In this document: one piece after another, positions 24,201-36,704 of the stretch
Layout: each line of letters opens with the position of its first letter
Numbering within the stretch: position 1 is the first letter of the stretch
Made by a program: the position numbers and the translations under genes
Notes under the pieces: model-generated
Seen by the model: the letters and a program-made list of their open reading frames with translations, nothing else
Database searches by the model: none
Told to the model about the DNA's origin: nothing
Assembly (NCBI GenBank): GCA_030762175.1
Contig: CM060833.1
Coordinates: 159,355,501-159,419,500, forward strand
Source: Metallyticus violacea
Taxonomy: Eukaryota > Arthropoda > Insecta > Mantodea > Metallyticidae
DNA: 64,000 bases
Reading direction: 5' to 3'

Positions 24201-25739
24201 GAGGGTAGGTCCATAAGTCTCTGACTTAACCATTTCTAGGTACGATAGACAACTATATTTTCACTTTTCAATATAGTTACCCTTTATTGCAAATATACTT
24301 CTACCATCTTTGAGTTAACATAAAAAATACTCAGAAGTGTTGTCCGGAAAATGGGCATAAACAGCATCCTTCGTCATTCATATATTTCCTTCATCGAGGG
24401 TCCTTTTTGAGTTTTGAGAAGAGCAAATAGTCACTGGGAGCTAGATCTGAGCTGTAGGGTGAATGGTCGATCTCCTTGAAGTCACATTTCTTTACAGCTT
24501 CCTTTGCAACAAGAGCTGTGTGCACAGATACGTTGTCGTGAAGAAGGCGCACACCACCACTCAGCTTTCCTCGCCTTTGCTCTTTGATGGAAGCACATAG
24601 CCTGTGCAGTAGGCCAGCATAATACGCCCCTGTAGTGTTCCTTTCCTTGAAATCAATGAAGAGTATTCCTTCACAGAGTCAAAAGATTGTGGCCATGGTT
24701 TTCTTGGTTGATTGAGTGACTTTGGCCTTTAGAGGCGGTGCCTCGCCAGGTTTACGCCACTCCATTGATTCTATTTTGTACAAGCGATCATAGTAGAGAA
24801 GCATAGTTTCATTTCATTGTTTCCAGAACTTCTCTCTCGTTGCCACGGCAGTGCTTAAAAATTCCTGACAACAGATGACTCGTTGCTGCTTTTGGACTGA
24901 GGGAAGAAGTCTAGGCACCCATCTTTCACTAACCTTATTCATGTTTAAATGTTTATGAATAATTCGAGGGATTGTTCTTTTAGAAAGGCCCAACCTTACT
25001 GCTATTTCTGTATCTTTGAGCTGCCGGTCTTGCATAATTTCTCCTTCCACAAGAGCGATGTTTTCAGGAGTGAGCACCTCCACGAGCCGACCTGCACGCT
25101 CTGCGTACCGCCACGGGTGGCTGAGGTCGTTAAGTCTCGGATTCGTGAGCGGGAGGTCTGGGTTCGAATATCGCCAGGACCGTCCTTCCTGACTGAGGTT
25201 TTTTCCAGGTTTTCCTCAGTCCTCATAAATGGCAAATGCCGGGGAGGTACCCTAAACTTAGGCCTGGAACGATTCCTTCCATAAAATCCTTTCCCAATAT
25301 ATCATTTCATTTCATTCATCACCAGTGTCCACCGCCTGTGGTACCTCTGTAGTAAAAACGGGCGTTAAACACCATTCATTCATTACGCTCTTCGTCTTCA
25401 ATATTTTCTCGGCCCATTCGAAAATGTTTGGCCCATTCTTTTACGGTAGAATATGAGGAGGATGCTTCCCCATATATACACCTTCCAATCGCTGTTTAAT
25501 TTCATTTGGAGTAAGTCCTTCTTTCGTGAAGAACTTAACAACAGCTCGAAACTCCATTTTGAACATGTCACAATCTTCTACGCATAGTCTTATGCAACTA
25601 TATCTGAACAACTGAACACAGTGGAGCGGAAGTTACAGCTGCAATTATTTACTTAACAGATAAGGTATGATATCAGATACAGTTTGGGGAAGGCATTAAT
25701 CCTTATCGGCGAGACCGAAAACTTATGGACCTACCCTCG
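24201..25739 (-). mobile_element. Mariner copy A, near full length, inactive
   Basis: Ends GAGGGTAGGTCCATAAGT (left) and, in reverse complement, CGAGGGTAGGTCCATAAGT (right) are flanked by TA on both sides, the mariner target. On the minus strand the transposase starts MEFRAVVKFFTKEGLTPNEI, is cut by a SINE, and resumes with the helix-turn-helix region (ALVEGEIMQD...LGLSKRTIPRI). The catalytic segment includes SMEWRKPGEAPPLKAKV, then HDN and, 34 residues on, LAPSDYLLF, which is the mariner D34D arrangement. The first catalytic block reads NETMLLYYD where copy B has GDETMVLYYD, so the first aspartate may be lost. Frameshifts and stops make it dead. Confidence 0.85.
25107..25384 (+). repeat. SINE-A copy 3, nested in mariner A
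   Basis: 278 bp from ACCGCCACGGGTGGC to (CATT)n. It is flanked by acgctctgcgt (25096-25106) and acgctcttcgt (25385-25395), a target-site duplication matching at 10 of 11 positions. The uninterrupted site is seen in mariner C as acgctcttcgtcttc, which confirms the boundary. Confidence 0.92.
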
Positions 25740-25741
25740 TA

Positions 25742-27039
25742 TAAGAAATTACCATCTCCTTATGAAAAAGTACAAGGGAACAACGTTTATGTCCCAACTA
25801 AATTCTTAAAATCAGATTAAAAGTATGAAAATAAACCCTTTTACTATATAAGCGAATGCCGCTTCTCTCCGCTTGATCTAAGCCAAAATGTTAAACGCTA
25901 ATATGCTAGGGGTACAAATGTTATTAATTGATGATAATCTACCAACTCTAAACAAAGACATGCCCCTAACTTTTTTATTGGTACCATTTCTTTAGCCTGT
26001 GAACCAGAGAGTCTGAAAACAATCGAAATAAGGGGACACTGAAATTTGCTATGAGTTTTTAATGTCCTTGCAGCAATGCGTAAAACAGCAGAATGTAACA
26101 TAACGTGTTATTTATCAGTGTTCCATGATGATAAATGTTAAAGAACGAAAATACCTAATTAAACATAAAATTATATTTAGTGCATATTCTATCCAAACCA
26201 TCCATGTTTCATTAATAAGATCCATTGCGGCATAATTCTCAAACCATTGCTGTATTTTTATGAAACAAATATTCTTTATTCCGCCATTTTGTTCTTTCGC
26301 TACGCATTTGTCTTGTGTTTTACGTCTCAACTGCACCATGCCAGAGCACTAACTCTGTTTTAATCTTTTTCGTTCTCTCTCTCTCTTGCGCTCGCTCTCT
26401 CTTTCTCCTTGTGGTGTCGCGGTCATTTATCAAAAGGTTCCCTCATTGGCCTGCCCACTGTCTCGGAGTTCATTGTAGGTCGTTAATATTTCGCACTTTA
26501 GCTTCGCTTTCTTAACAACATTAAAACTACTGTCTCTATCTTCGGTCTAGCACCTTTTGCTGAGGTTCTCTTTCGACACTTTTATGGTTTAATTATATTA
26601 CGCAAATTAGCTGCACTGAGCAAAGCTCATTAGTTAAAATAGAAGAGGCAATATGTAACGTCGGAATGCCGTAAGCTACAGGAAGAAGGTACTTAATGGC
26701 AAGATTGTAATTTGGATGAATACGGCTATGTTTTAACATTTTTAAAGCTTGTGGTTGATATCACGTCGCTACTGCAGTTCGCACCAAAACGACTCAGAAT
26801 TTTAATATTTTGAGAGATACACATTAAAAGATTCAGAAAACTTCAAGGATACTAATGATCCAGAAACTAGGAAAAAGTATTGGAAATAGAGCAATACTGA
26901 GACTTTTCTATCAAGATAACAAAGAACACACCATAACATAAAATAACATTATAAATGAAATTAGCTGATTTTTAACTCAACACCAGTTGCATTAAATTAT
27001 CCACTAGTGGAAGATTTTTTTTAAAAAATTATTATGAAA
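25742..27039. other. Intergenic, no supported feature
   Basis: AT-rich with a CT-rich run near 26370-26410. The short frames here show no family signature. Confidence 0.4.
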
Positions 27040-27436
27040 AGGTGAGGAAAGCTGAATGGTGGTGTGCACCTTTTTCACAACAAACGCGCCTGTGTACATA
27101 GTTCTTGTTGCATAGGAAGCTGTGAAGAAATGTAGCTTCAAGGAGATCGACCATCCACCCTACAGTCCAGATCTAGCTCTATGACTATTTCCTGTTCTCA
27201 AAACTCAAGAAGGACCTTCGAAGAAGGAATTTTAAGTGTGACGAAGAAGTGATGGGTGCTGTTTTAGCCCATTTTGCAGACGAGAGTTCTGACTATTGGG
27301 GGGGGGGGGGTGAAATGTTAATTCAAAGATGTGAGAAGGGTATTATAATAAAGAGTAACTATATTGAAAAGTGAAATATAGTTTTTGTCTTTATTATACC
27401 TAGAAAATAAGTAGAACCTATCCTCCTATCAACTTG
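27040..27436 (+). mobile_element. Mariner copy D: 3' fragment
   Basis: It reads EAVKKCSFKEIDHPPYSPDLA after frame correction, followed by the KKDLRRRNFKCDEEVM region, an insertion of 13 G (27298-27310), and a degraded terminal repeat (aagtagaacctatcctcc) at about 27410-27436. Only the C-terminal part of the transposase remains. Confidence 0.75.
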
Positions 27437-27702
27437 TCTGATCAACAATGAGTTCAATAATAGACAAGTATATGAATGTAATCAGGAAAGTATATATATC
27501 ATTCTTAAAATTTTAAGGAAATTAAATACGCAAGTTTTGCCTCATATCTTATTTTCATTTTCCACTTGGTGGCCTTCGACCTGTCGTATTTCCTTCGCCT
27601 GTTGATTCACCCTGTCTACGACAGCTTTCTTAAAGTCCACGTTATTTTCAAACTGTTTTCCAGCATGGTGATTTATCTTGTTGGCTGTATACGGTTTATC
27701 GT

Positions 27703-27797
27703 GAAGAAGAAGAAGAAGAAGAGGAGGAGGAGGAGGAGGAGGAGGAAGAAAAAGAAGAAGAAGAAGAAGAAAAGAAGAAGATGAAGAAGAAGAAGAA
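27703..27797 (+). repeat. Purine-only GAA/GGA tract
   Basis: About 95 bases of GAA and GGA triplets, with a single T near 27782. A tract like this can form triplex (H-) DNA. Confidence 0.95.
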
Positions 27798-28499
27798 TCG
27801 TATATGAAAGCCTGTCTCAACGGTGGTGATGTACTTACAAAGCTCCCTTTTTCACCCCTCGAACTCGGCATCGGGTCGAATGAATATTTTGTAGCAGGCG
27901 TTCCTCTCTTTTACCCCCACCCCCTCACTACGCTGTGTGAGGGTTTGCTCAGTCCGTTGCTTCATGGAATAGAAGATAAAGAAGGATAGAGAACTTATAA
28001 ACAGATAACATAAAAAACTGTATCGGGGTATTACATCATTGTTTATTAAATACCAATTAATACAATTAAATATGAAAGTACAATTATATTGTTATGGTGT
28101 TTGTAAATTGAAAATAAATATAAATAAGTTAAAAATTATAATTACACTTTTGTAAAATTTATAAGGTAAAATAAAAATTATAAATAAAAGAAAACATAAT
28201 TTAACTTTTACACTATGTCCATACATAACATTTGAATAAGCATTGGTTTTAAATACCTACATCGTATTTGTTTTTGGTTTTTATAACCAGTTATAATAGG
28301 AACAGGTATCGGTTTAAGATTATATCTGTTCTGCTTGTGACGTCATAGCGAGTGTTCAGTCCAGATTTCAAGCTTCGCTATGCCAGGCATGCATTATTTG
28401 CTAAGGTGTTTCCAATACGTGAAACAGACGCTGATATGCATGCGTACTCTTGTTCATCTTACTCAGAGGCGGTTCTGAGTTAGCCGACTAAGAAGTCCA

Positions 28500-29110
28500 A
28501 GAGGGCACAGGTGGCATCATATGGTTGTGTTTCTTGGCAGAATTTATAGCAATAAGAAGACCCCTTTACGATCCCAGGGGTTTCTGTGATGGCAAAATTT
28601 GTTTGAATTTGCGCGACTTTGTTGACTAACTAGCACTTGTGCACTTCATTCATTGTTTGATCCCCTATAAAAACACGATCAGTGAACTCATTGCTATGAA
28701 GATAATTCCCCAATAATGTCTCCGCTCAGTTCTGTGTACGTTTGTGAGCATCCGTGTTCTGTACCTACCTCGCCCATTTTTGCAGCATTGCAAATATTCA
28801 ATGGCAATTTCGTATAAACTATAAGGGACCTTCCATTGCCATACACTACGCTGATCGTAAATGGATTCTCTTGAATGACGTGATTATCCTTTTGTTTCAG
28901 TTCATCCGTGATGATAGAGGGGCGTCCCGATCTCTCCGCATCATAAACGTTTGTTGTCGGATTTGTAAGCAATATGCTCCACATATAGACACTGGCCTCG
29001 TTCACAACACATTCTATATAGACTGCAACAAAGTTCCTAAAATGTCAACAGACCTAACGTTTTTGTCATACAAAAACGCTTAATTGCTATAAATTTACAG
29101 TCAACAGGAT
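28500..29110 (-). mobile_element. Mariner-type relic E, a different subfamily
   Basis: The minus strand reads TNVYDAERSGRPSIITDELK, then IQEN..FTISVVYGNGRSL, and after frame correction MLTNVHRTERRHYWG and IGDQTMNEVH. NVYDAERSGRPS.iTDEL and the DRVFIGDqT block are signatures of a mariner branch distinct from copies A-D. It is N-terminal and central only, with many stops. Confidence 0.65.
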
Positions 29111-30093
29111 TATCGACATATACGTTCATTTTACAAAATCGCTGCACTCAACAAACAAATTAATATTTACATGCCAACAGCTGCACCAGGCAAAAGTCTG
29201 CCCCATGGTCAAGACGCTAATGTGAAACTGACTGCAACGAAACTGGTTAAGTGTAAGGTAGGCTGATATGAAACGTCGAAATTAATGACAACTTTAATTG
29301 TTAAATATTCCAAGAAATGCCTCTGTACTATTTTAATAAAATATTTGCATGCCCAAAATTATGCTATCAATTATGTAAGTGCTAATTAAATTCAATTTTC
29401 ATGACTCACATTTAAATATGTTTGTTTATGCACTCAATCCACCGGTCCTTGCTCTGTGCGTATACATCAACATGTATTCTTGACGTTTCACTCACTATTT
29501 GCCGTTCCTCTCTCTGCAGACATCACGTCGTTCCGCTGTAGTTGACAACTTCGTAGAGGGGAAAACAGCTATAAATGTCTAATGTAAAGAGTTAATAACC
29601 CATCATATGGTTCTGCATAAACTAAAATACGAATGGGAAAGTTTAAGAACGAGTTTTCAAAATAATAAGTCATAATATATGGTATTTACTGTTAAGATAA
29701 AATAATTACGTCGTTCCATATTACCACAGCACAATTAAAATTGCGAAATACTATATTTTAAATTCACATCGTCTGCATCCTGGTCCTTTTGTTGGGTTTC
29801 ATTCTACAGACGTAGATCAAGGCTAGCCTTCGAGGTGACGAAAAATCCATGAAATACTCTGTTCATCTTTCCCAGACATGGGGAATCGCTACTGCCGTAT
29901 TTTGTTAATGGCCTATCTACGTCACAGAAAGTGCACAAGTTCAAATAAGGAATACTTTCAATTACTCAATAAAATTAATACATACGAGCCAACACACCAA
30001 TTTTGGGTAAGCTCAGGCTTACATCTTTAATGCAGTTTCATTGATGGCAGTCAGTATGCACAAACCTTCTTTACTTTTGCGAACCAATCACAC
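29111..30093. other. Intergenic, no supported feature
   Basis: AT-rich sequence without a recognised gene or repeat. Confidence 0.4.
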
Positions 30094-30376
30094 ACCACTA
30101 CGGTTGACCGAGGTCGTTAAGGCGCGGACTCGTCAGCGGCAAGTCTGGGGTTCGATTCCCACCAGGAACGTCCTCCCTGACTGAGGTTGTTTCCAGGTTT
30201 TCCTCAGTTCTCATAAATGACAAATGTCGGGGAGGTACCCTAAACTTAGGCCTGGAGCGTTTCCTTCCTTAAAAAAGTCTTTTCCCAATTTATCATTTCT
30301 TCTCATGTATCACCAGTGTCCACCGCCTATGGTGCCTCAGTGGTAAAAACGGGCGTTAAACACTACTAAAAAAAAA
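30094..30376 (+). repeat. SINE-A copy 4, full length
   Basis: ACCACTACGGTTGACC head, box B GGGTTCGATTCCC, body, tail ACGGGCGTTAAACACTACT and a short A-run. A target-site duplication is not clear. Confidence 0.9.
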
Positions 30377-30652
30377 ACACTTTTATAAGTACGATTGTTG
30401 TTTAATTTAGGCATTTGTTGTAAAACTATAATAGCTTAATCATGAGGCTTAGCATAGACTTATTGGGAAATGGATGATAGGGAAGAAATCTTCTCATATT
30501 CTTTTTTGAGCGCCACAATTTCATGTTGAACCTGAGTAATAGCAAAATTCTTCTTCCTGGAACCATAGGCGGGCCACGACTGGCTTCCCTAATGCCGACA
30601 ATACGGCCTTGGAAGATATTGATAATTAAACTGACGTTAAGTGATAAAGCAG

Positions 30653-30706
30653 CTACTGCCGGGGGTGCCTCAGTAGTAAAAACGGGCGTCAAACAATATT
30701 AAAAAC
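30653..30706 (+). repeat. Tail-only SINE-A piece
   Basis: Only the last 50 or so bases of the SINE-A consensus are present (gccgggggtgcctcagtag, aaaacgggcgtcaaaca). No head or body precedes it. Confidence 0.75.
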
Positions 30707-30709
30707 TCC

Positions 30710-31630
30710 TTTACTATTTAGTATTACCTTTAGTAAAAATTTACTTACTTTTCAGACCTATACACCAACGAACAACAGCTTGCCGAAACACCTTTCTCTA
30801 ACTAACAACCCGGAAAACATTTGAACGCGAGTGTACCATTGATGTTTTGCGTTGAGTGGAGTAAGACGGTATATGCAAGAGTGAACTTTTGCGCCCTTAT
30901 CAAAAATATATTTCATTGTTTTCAGACATATGAGACGTTAAAAGCGCAAGTAAAAGATAAGTTAATTTTTAGCAAAGCATACTTTAACCTCTCAGAGTTA
31001 ACCACAAACTTTAAGTAATACTTTTCGCCGTTTTACCTCAAACAGAGTGGAAGTGACATAACTTTAGGTACCAATAGACTTCAATTCCAAACTCATTGTT
31101 TCATTCCTTTTATAGTTTAGAGCAGTGTGTCCAACAGCGGGCTGTGGATCAGGTACGGCCGCCGTCCTGTTTCATCTGACCTTCTAAAATAAGTTTGTTA
31201 CTTTTCTTAATAAATTAAAGAATTAATATGTAATTTAATTTAGTATCTGTGTATTAAGTTGAAGAAGAGACTGGAGCTAAGGGCTGGACTTAGATCGAAT
31301 CCCTTCCATTGTCTCTTTTGGCTACGTTGTTTCCATTTCTATGAAAAATGCGGAGCTTTAGATTCTATAAACAACAAAGCAACCTTGGTACAAGGTCGCT
31401 TCAGCACCAAAGTGCACATTTGTAGGAAAAAGCTTGACAATATATAAACGGACTAGGAACTGCAGCTATTTCCAACTTCCCTCCTTATGCCTTCGGTTCT
31501 TTAGCACGTGTCAGTGGCTAGTTAGCAGAGCGTGTGAGGAATTTAACGGTGGTACATTTGACTTATTATGCATTAATCATTAGTTCAAGTACTTCTAGGG
31601 AACGTGTATATACCTATAATGCATAATATT
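30710..31630. other. Intergenic, no supported feature
   Basis: No gene is supported. A short cagtgtgtccaacagcgggctg near 31121 recalls a hAT-type end but has no partner. Confidence 0.35.
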
Positions 31631-31638
31631 TTTCATTA

Positions 31639-31641
<3 letters not shown>

Positions 31642-31673
<32 letters not shown>

Positions 31674-31675
31674 GC

Positions 31676-31718
<43 letters not shown>

Positions 31719-31828
31719 AAACGTGAGGCTAGGCTTGGATATATTCTTAGAAAAAATCTGGCCCACAATTGAAAAACCATAGGACCAAACTGGTTTAGAA
31801 AACCCATTACAATAGTCTTTGGAAGTTA

Positions 31829-31912
<84 letters not shown>
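31642..31912. repeat. Compound microsatellites: (TTA)n, (TA)n, (GA)n
   Basis: TTA repeats at about 31642-31717 (one GCTA interruption), then TA repeats at 31833-31868 running directly into AG repeats at 31869-31912. Confidence 0.95.
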
Positions 31913-31914
<2 letters not shown>

Positions 31915-31971
31915 AATTGTAACACGTTATTCTGCAGAAGACACCAGAATTCCTAGATTTCAATCTTAGAT

Positions 31972-34255
31972 TTAAAAATAAATAAATAAAATCTGCAAAC
32001 GTCACCCTGGTACCTGGTTTCCTAAACCAGGGCGTGTATATCAAACGTTTCTATTTATTGCTATAAACTATATAATAAAATAATATCTTACATCATTATA
32101 TTACAGATTTTCCTAAGGCTAAAATAATATAATAACAAAATAAAAAAAATTAAAAATTAATTAAATTAAACCAAAATATAAATTTACTAAACTACTTCCC
32201 AATTTAATATTAAAAAACCCTACCAAATTATCAGAAATACTGGAAATCAGTAAGAATTATAGCTGGTAGCCAGCTATTCTATCCTAATTTATTACGTTAT
32301 TATACTACTAACCACTGATTACCAGCGGTATGTACTAGCGGTGTTCAGTACTTTGGCTGGAATTTCTCTTAAATTTAAACTCAACGTTTAAATATTACAC
32401 TTATTATTCTTTCAAGTCTCTTTAACTCATCTCAATTATACTAATCACCTTCTCTTTAACAGCGTACTTCACTTAAAGTTCATTTATCACCACTAATCTT
32501 TCTTGCTTATTTCATTTATTTATCCTAACACTTTAACTCATTGAACACTATCACCTCGCTTCCGCCATATCGTTCTCCATTTTTTCCTTTCCCACCATCC
32601 CTTTTTCATCTCTCTTGGTTCTCCTGGTCCTCTGGTTGCACCATTTCTCGCGCTCTGCTCCTCCTCTCCGGACACCACTTCTTCATCCTCCATCTCCTGC
32701 CGCTCATTCTCGTGCCCATCTTCATCACCCTTTAATCTTCTTCTGTAACCTTCCTTCTTCCAACTTCTTCCCGGTCCCATAACTCTTATAGGTAAAAGCC
32801 TTCACCTTCCTGCCCATTCTCTACTTCAGGTTGTAAATCAAAATTATTCCCCTCTATTATAAATTTAGATATCTTTCTCTCCTTCATCACTCCCTTCTTC
32901 CTTGTCTTCATCTTCTCCTCCCCCTCTTCCTGTTGATTTAATCAAAGTTAGCTTGTACATTTTCTATTCTTGTTAAGTAATTTGTGTTATGGGATTGTCT
33001 TTGTGTACGTATCCGTTCTGATCTTCTTACTTCTTCCTCTGCTTCTTCATTACTTCTTATTATCTGCTCTTGTGGTGTCACCTCTTCCCGTGCTAGAATT
33101 TTTGAATACAGCCTGCTCAAGGTATTTATATGGGTCCTTATTTCTAAGTACATGTGCCACCTGAATATTAATATTTCTCAATCTTCTCTCACATGTTCTA
33201 AATAGCGTATACATTCAAATAACACATGCTCTGGGTTATCCTGTGTTTTACAAAGTGTACATATATCGTCCTGTGTTTTGTCAATTTTTTCCCAGAAAAT
33301 TTTATAAGGTCCATGGCCTGTGAGGCAATGCACCATGTCTTTGGTAGGTTGTGTAAATTTTAGTTTTAATCTCTGAAAAATGTTGTGAAATAAGTTGAAA
33401 GCTCTCCTGCCTGCCTCGGCATTTTCCCATTCGTGCTACCATTGTTCTTTTAGTTTTTGTTTTATTTCCTTTAAGTTGTTGCATTGACCCAAGTTAACTT
33501 TCTTCAACCATTAACCGGCGTCTCTTAACTTAATCAATAAGTCAACTGGCCATATTCCTGTAACTACTAAAATGGCCATAGTGAGTGAGATGCTTAATGA
33601 CCCTGTAAATCATAACATCCCGTAAGGGGGGGGGGGCGGTCTGACCGTTGCCCTACAGATGCTCCAGGTGCGGGCTCTGCGGACCCTGAGTGCCCGTGGT
33701 ACCTCTGATGTACTAGAGGGAGTCGGGCCGGACTTGTTTCGAGCCCCTCCCGAAAGGGAGTTGTCCGGATTGGGTTGCACTCGGCTTGGCAGTGGACCCG
33801 TCACTACTGGGAATTGAGGACCTACGATGGCGACGTGTCCCAGGGAGTGCCTAAGGCGTGTACCCTGGGGGCCGGTGCGCCGGAATCGCCGTTGTTAGTT
33901 GGGAGGGTGGTGGCTACCTTAATGCTGGGGTGACTCACCTCTTAAATACGAGGAGGTCTAAGTTAGTATGACCTATCCACCAGTGAGAATCTGGAAGCTA
34001 AGGGAACTTAGCGCGCCTGGGCGACGCAAACGTCTGCAGCCGAACGGCGGGTCGGTTTAGAGTTACAAGGTACCGTCCTAATGCAAAATACCACGGGTGG
34101 CACAGACCTCGGTGTTGCACCCCTGGACCCAGGGCTTAGTAAACGCCACGCAACCTGTAAATCTTAACACCATCTTTCTTTGTGATCTTCTTAGTAGAGT
34201 TTTTATTTGGACATCCTCTGAGCCTAGACCCCTGCTCCATTAGTCATTATTGAAG
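31972..34255 (-). mobile_element. LINE-R copy 1: 3' part of an R1/I-like non-LTR retrotransposon
   Basis: The minus strand encodes, from about 34255, LLRRSQRKMVLRFTG, then SLSISLTMAILVVTGIWPVD, then GRRAFNLFHNIFQRLKLKF, LTGHGPYKIFWEKID and C-T-L-C...PEHVLFEC. This is the usual order after the RT core of R1/I/LOA-group ORF2: QR..L.R.tGayR, vl.G..PldLl, GR..F, TGHG, then a Cys-Cys-His-Cys knuckle. An acidic Glu-rich stretch follows at 32540-32780, and an AAATAAATAAAT-type tail at 31972. In-frame stops and shifts are present. A 534 bp foreign piece interrupts it. It is related to the copy at 40250. Confidence 0.8.
33620..34153. mobile_element. Unclassified GC-rich insertion with target-site duplication
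   Basis: A GC-rich 534 bp block begins CGTAAGGGGGG with an 11-G run and ends AAACGCCACGCAA. It is flanked by cctgtaaatcataacatc (33602-33619) and cctgtaaatcttaacacc (34154-34171), alike at 16 of 18 positions. Removing the block and one flank restores the LINE-R frame (LRFTG to SLSISL). It has no tRNA-like boxes, no A-rich tail and no long protein I recognise. Its composition recalls the 5' end of a non-LTR element, so it may be an internally deleted or LINE-derived short retroelement. Confidence 0.75.
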
Positions 34256-35757
34256 CAAAAATGCTCGTGTGTTATGTTGCTATGGCATTTAATATCATTT
34301 AAACTTTAACTAAACTAATCTTGCTAATTTCATCATAACGTTTTCGTATATCTCAGATCTACAGATGGGTACAAACAACGTTAAAGAGTTTAAGTTATAT
34401 ATTTATGTATTTGAAATATTTTTTAACTGAAGTCCACTTTAATAAGGCCGAAATGTGCAATGAGAATATAAAGCGCTGGCAAAGAGAGGACTTATTTTGT
34501 GTAAAACGCTTTTCTTATAATATTTGCTTCTCTGGATGTTACCAATTTTTTCTTTAACGAACCCGTGGTAACGGTTGGCGGCGCTTGAGAATGACGTGGA
34601 GAGCTGAGGTTCTCGTAAAACGAAATGCACGCCCCGCCATCCTTTCCTCGTCTTTCTCTGTTATGCACACCTCAATTACAATCCGACCTCTCCAATTTGC
34701 GCTTCCCTTCTGCGTCACAATTGCTGAAACGGACGCTACTCTCTGATCAATCTGTTAGTGAACAAATCGCAGCGCAGATAAATTGAGAATAATGTTCTAA
34801 AAGCATTATGTTTTCTGCAGCAGGCGTAGTTATTCCATTTTCTTATGGTTCATTTTTGTGCATTAGGGGTGAAAAAACCATAAAAAGTTAAGATAAAATA
34901 AGGGACACAAAGAAATAAACGAAAGAATGAAGACTAGATAAAACAAATTAAAAATAACAGAAAAAAAAAGGAATATAAAGACAGGAGGATATGAGCGCAA
35001 TAAGAAGAATAAAACGTAGAATATGCAAAAAAACAAAAAAAAAAAAAAAAAAAAAGTAAAACATACACACACATTATATATTTTATAAGAAAAGAAGTAT
35101 AGCTAAGAATAAAAACATACACTATAGCAAGGCTAGAGATAAACATGGAGACCTGGGGTATTTGATTTAATTAAAATTAAGAAAAGCAGTGTAGATGAAG
35201 AAATAGATTGAATTAAAAATATTTAAGAGATGATTCTGTTGAAATTATATTAAATGACTTTTTTAGTTCTTTTGGGTTACTTCAGTGTTAGTTTATATTT
35301 TTTGGTATTATTTATAATCCCATTATGTTTTCTAGCACTCATAAGTCGAAAGTTCATGATTTTCGTCTCAAAGGAGATATGAGGTTTAACCAGAGTCTGT
35401 CACATCATATTCACTTAAAACTAATGACAGAATTCCTCACAGGGGGCGTTGAAAGTGTCGCCCATTTTCTGTACAATATTATACACATCTTAGGAAACTG
35501 TCATTCACACATATCCCCACTATAATAATAAACCTATTTTTTTCCTGGAATGTTTTCTTTAAGTTCCTGCATTGTGTGAGGATTAATTGCGTACATTTTA
35601 TTTTTCAATATATCCCGGAGAGAAAATTACAAACTGGGGAACGAGCAAGCCTTAAGCCAATGTTAATAATTCTGCGGCCATATGTGACACGCAATTCGGG
35701 GATACGAAAATTGGTATAAATGGTGTGCCGAAAAGTCAATAAACACAGAGTGTTGTT
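34256..35757. other. Intergenic, no supported gene
   Basis: A moderately GC-rich stretch (34560-34760) is followed by AT-rich sequence with a 20 A run near 35036. Nothing further is supported. Confidence 0.4.
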
Positions 35758-35981
35758 TTTTAATGGTGTTTAACGCCCGTTTTTACTACTGTGGCACCAC
35801 AGGCGGTGAACACTGATAATACATGAGATAAAATGGGAAAGGATTTTTAAGGAAGGAAGCGTTCTAGATCTAAGTTTAGGGTACCTCCCCGGCATTTGCC
35901 AGTCATGAGGACTAAGGAAAACCTGAAAAAATCCTCAGCTCACGAGTACGCGCCTTAACGACCTCGGCCACCCGTGGCGGT
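35758..35981 (-). repeat. SINE-A copy 5, box B deleted
   Basis: Tail and body are intact, but the minus-strand sequence between the GAGG end of the CTGACTGAGG motif and the CTCGTGAGC motif is gone (about 50 bp). Box B has therefore been lost while box A (TGGCCGAGGTCGTTAAGGCG) remains. Confidence 0.9.
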
Positions 35982-36288
35982 CAGGATGTTGTGAGCAACA
36001 CCAAAATCCAGATACCTTGGCGACACAAAAGTGGCCCAGTTAATACAGGTGCCCAAGCTACACAGTACGTGTGAATTTTGGCACTTTTAAAGTAGGCATG
36101 TACAATTTATATATAGCCTACACAATAAAGGAAAACGTGAAATTATTCATTTATGAACATATAGCTACATAAGAGGGTAAATGTTTTGAGAATTAATTAA
36201 CACACCCCACAGTGTCAATTACTTCTGATGGAAAGTAATCAATTTCTTTTGTTACATTTTGGAAGCAATTCACTATCCTCAGTTTTTT

Positions 36289-36562
36289 AGTACTGTTTAA
36301 CGCCGGTTTTTGCTACAGAGGCACCACAGGCGATGGACACTGATGATACATGAGATGAAATGATATATTGGGAAAATATTTTTTTTTAAGGAAGGCAACG
36401 TTCCAGGCCTAAGTTTAGGGCACCTCCCCGGCATTTGTCATTTATGAGGACTGAGGAAAACCTGGAAAAAACCTCACTCAGGGAGGACGGTCCTGAGTGG
36501 ATTCCAACCTCAGACCTCCAACTCAGAGTCCGCGCCTTAACGACCTCGGTGTCCGTGGCAGT
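36289..36562 (-). repeat. SINE-A copy 6
   Basis: Full-length family match on the minus strand. Box B is mutated (GGTTGGAATCC), and the head ends CGGACACCGAGG. Confidence 0.9.
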
Positions 36563-36704
36563 ATTATTATATTAACATTCATATATTGACTGTACCACGA
36601 AACATCAACTGAGAAACTTTTTGCATAGTTTCTCTAAATTCTCAGGTATTTTGTTTTTTCCGATTTTCGACTGCCATCATATCCACTCCAGCAGATCTTC
36701 TTGC

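Noticed and set aside
27542..27871. Serine/leucine/proline-run protein on the minus strand
   Set aside because: It is the translation of the GAA/GGA microsatellite.
31121..31200. hAT-type terminal repeat (cagtgtgtccaac)
   Set aside because: No matching inverted end, 8 bp duplication or transposase fragment was found nearby.
31595..31925. Frames coding poly-Ile, poly-Asn and Ser-Leu runs
   Set aside because: They are translations of the TTA, TA and GA microsatellites.
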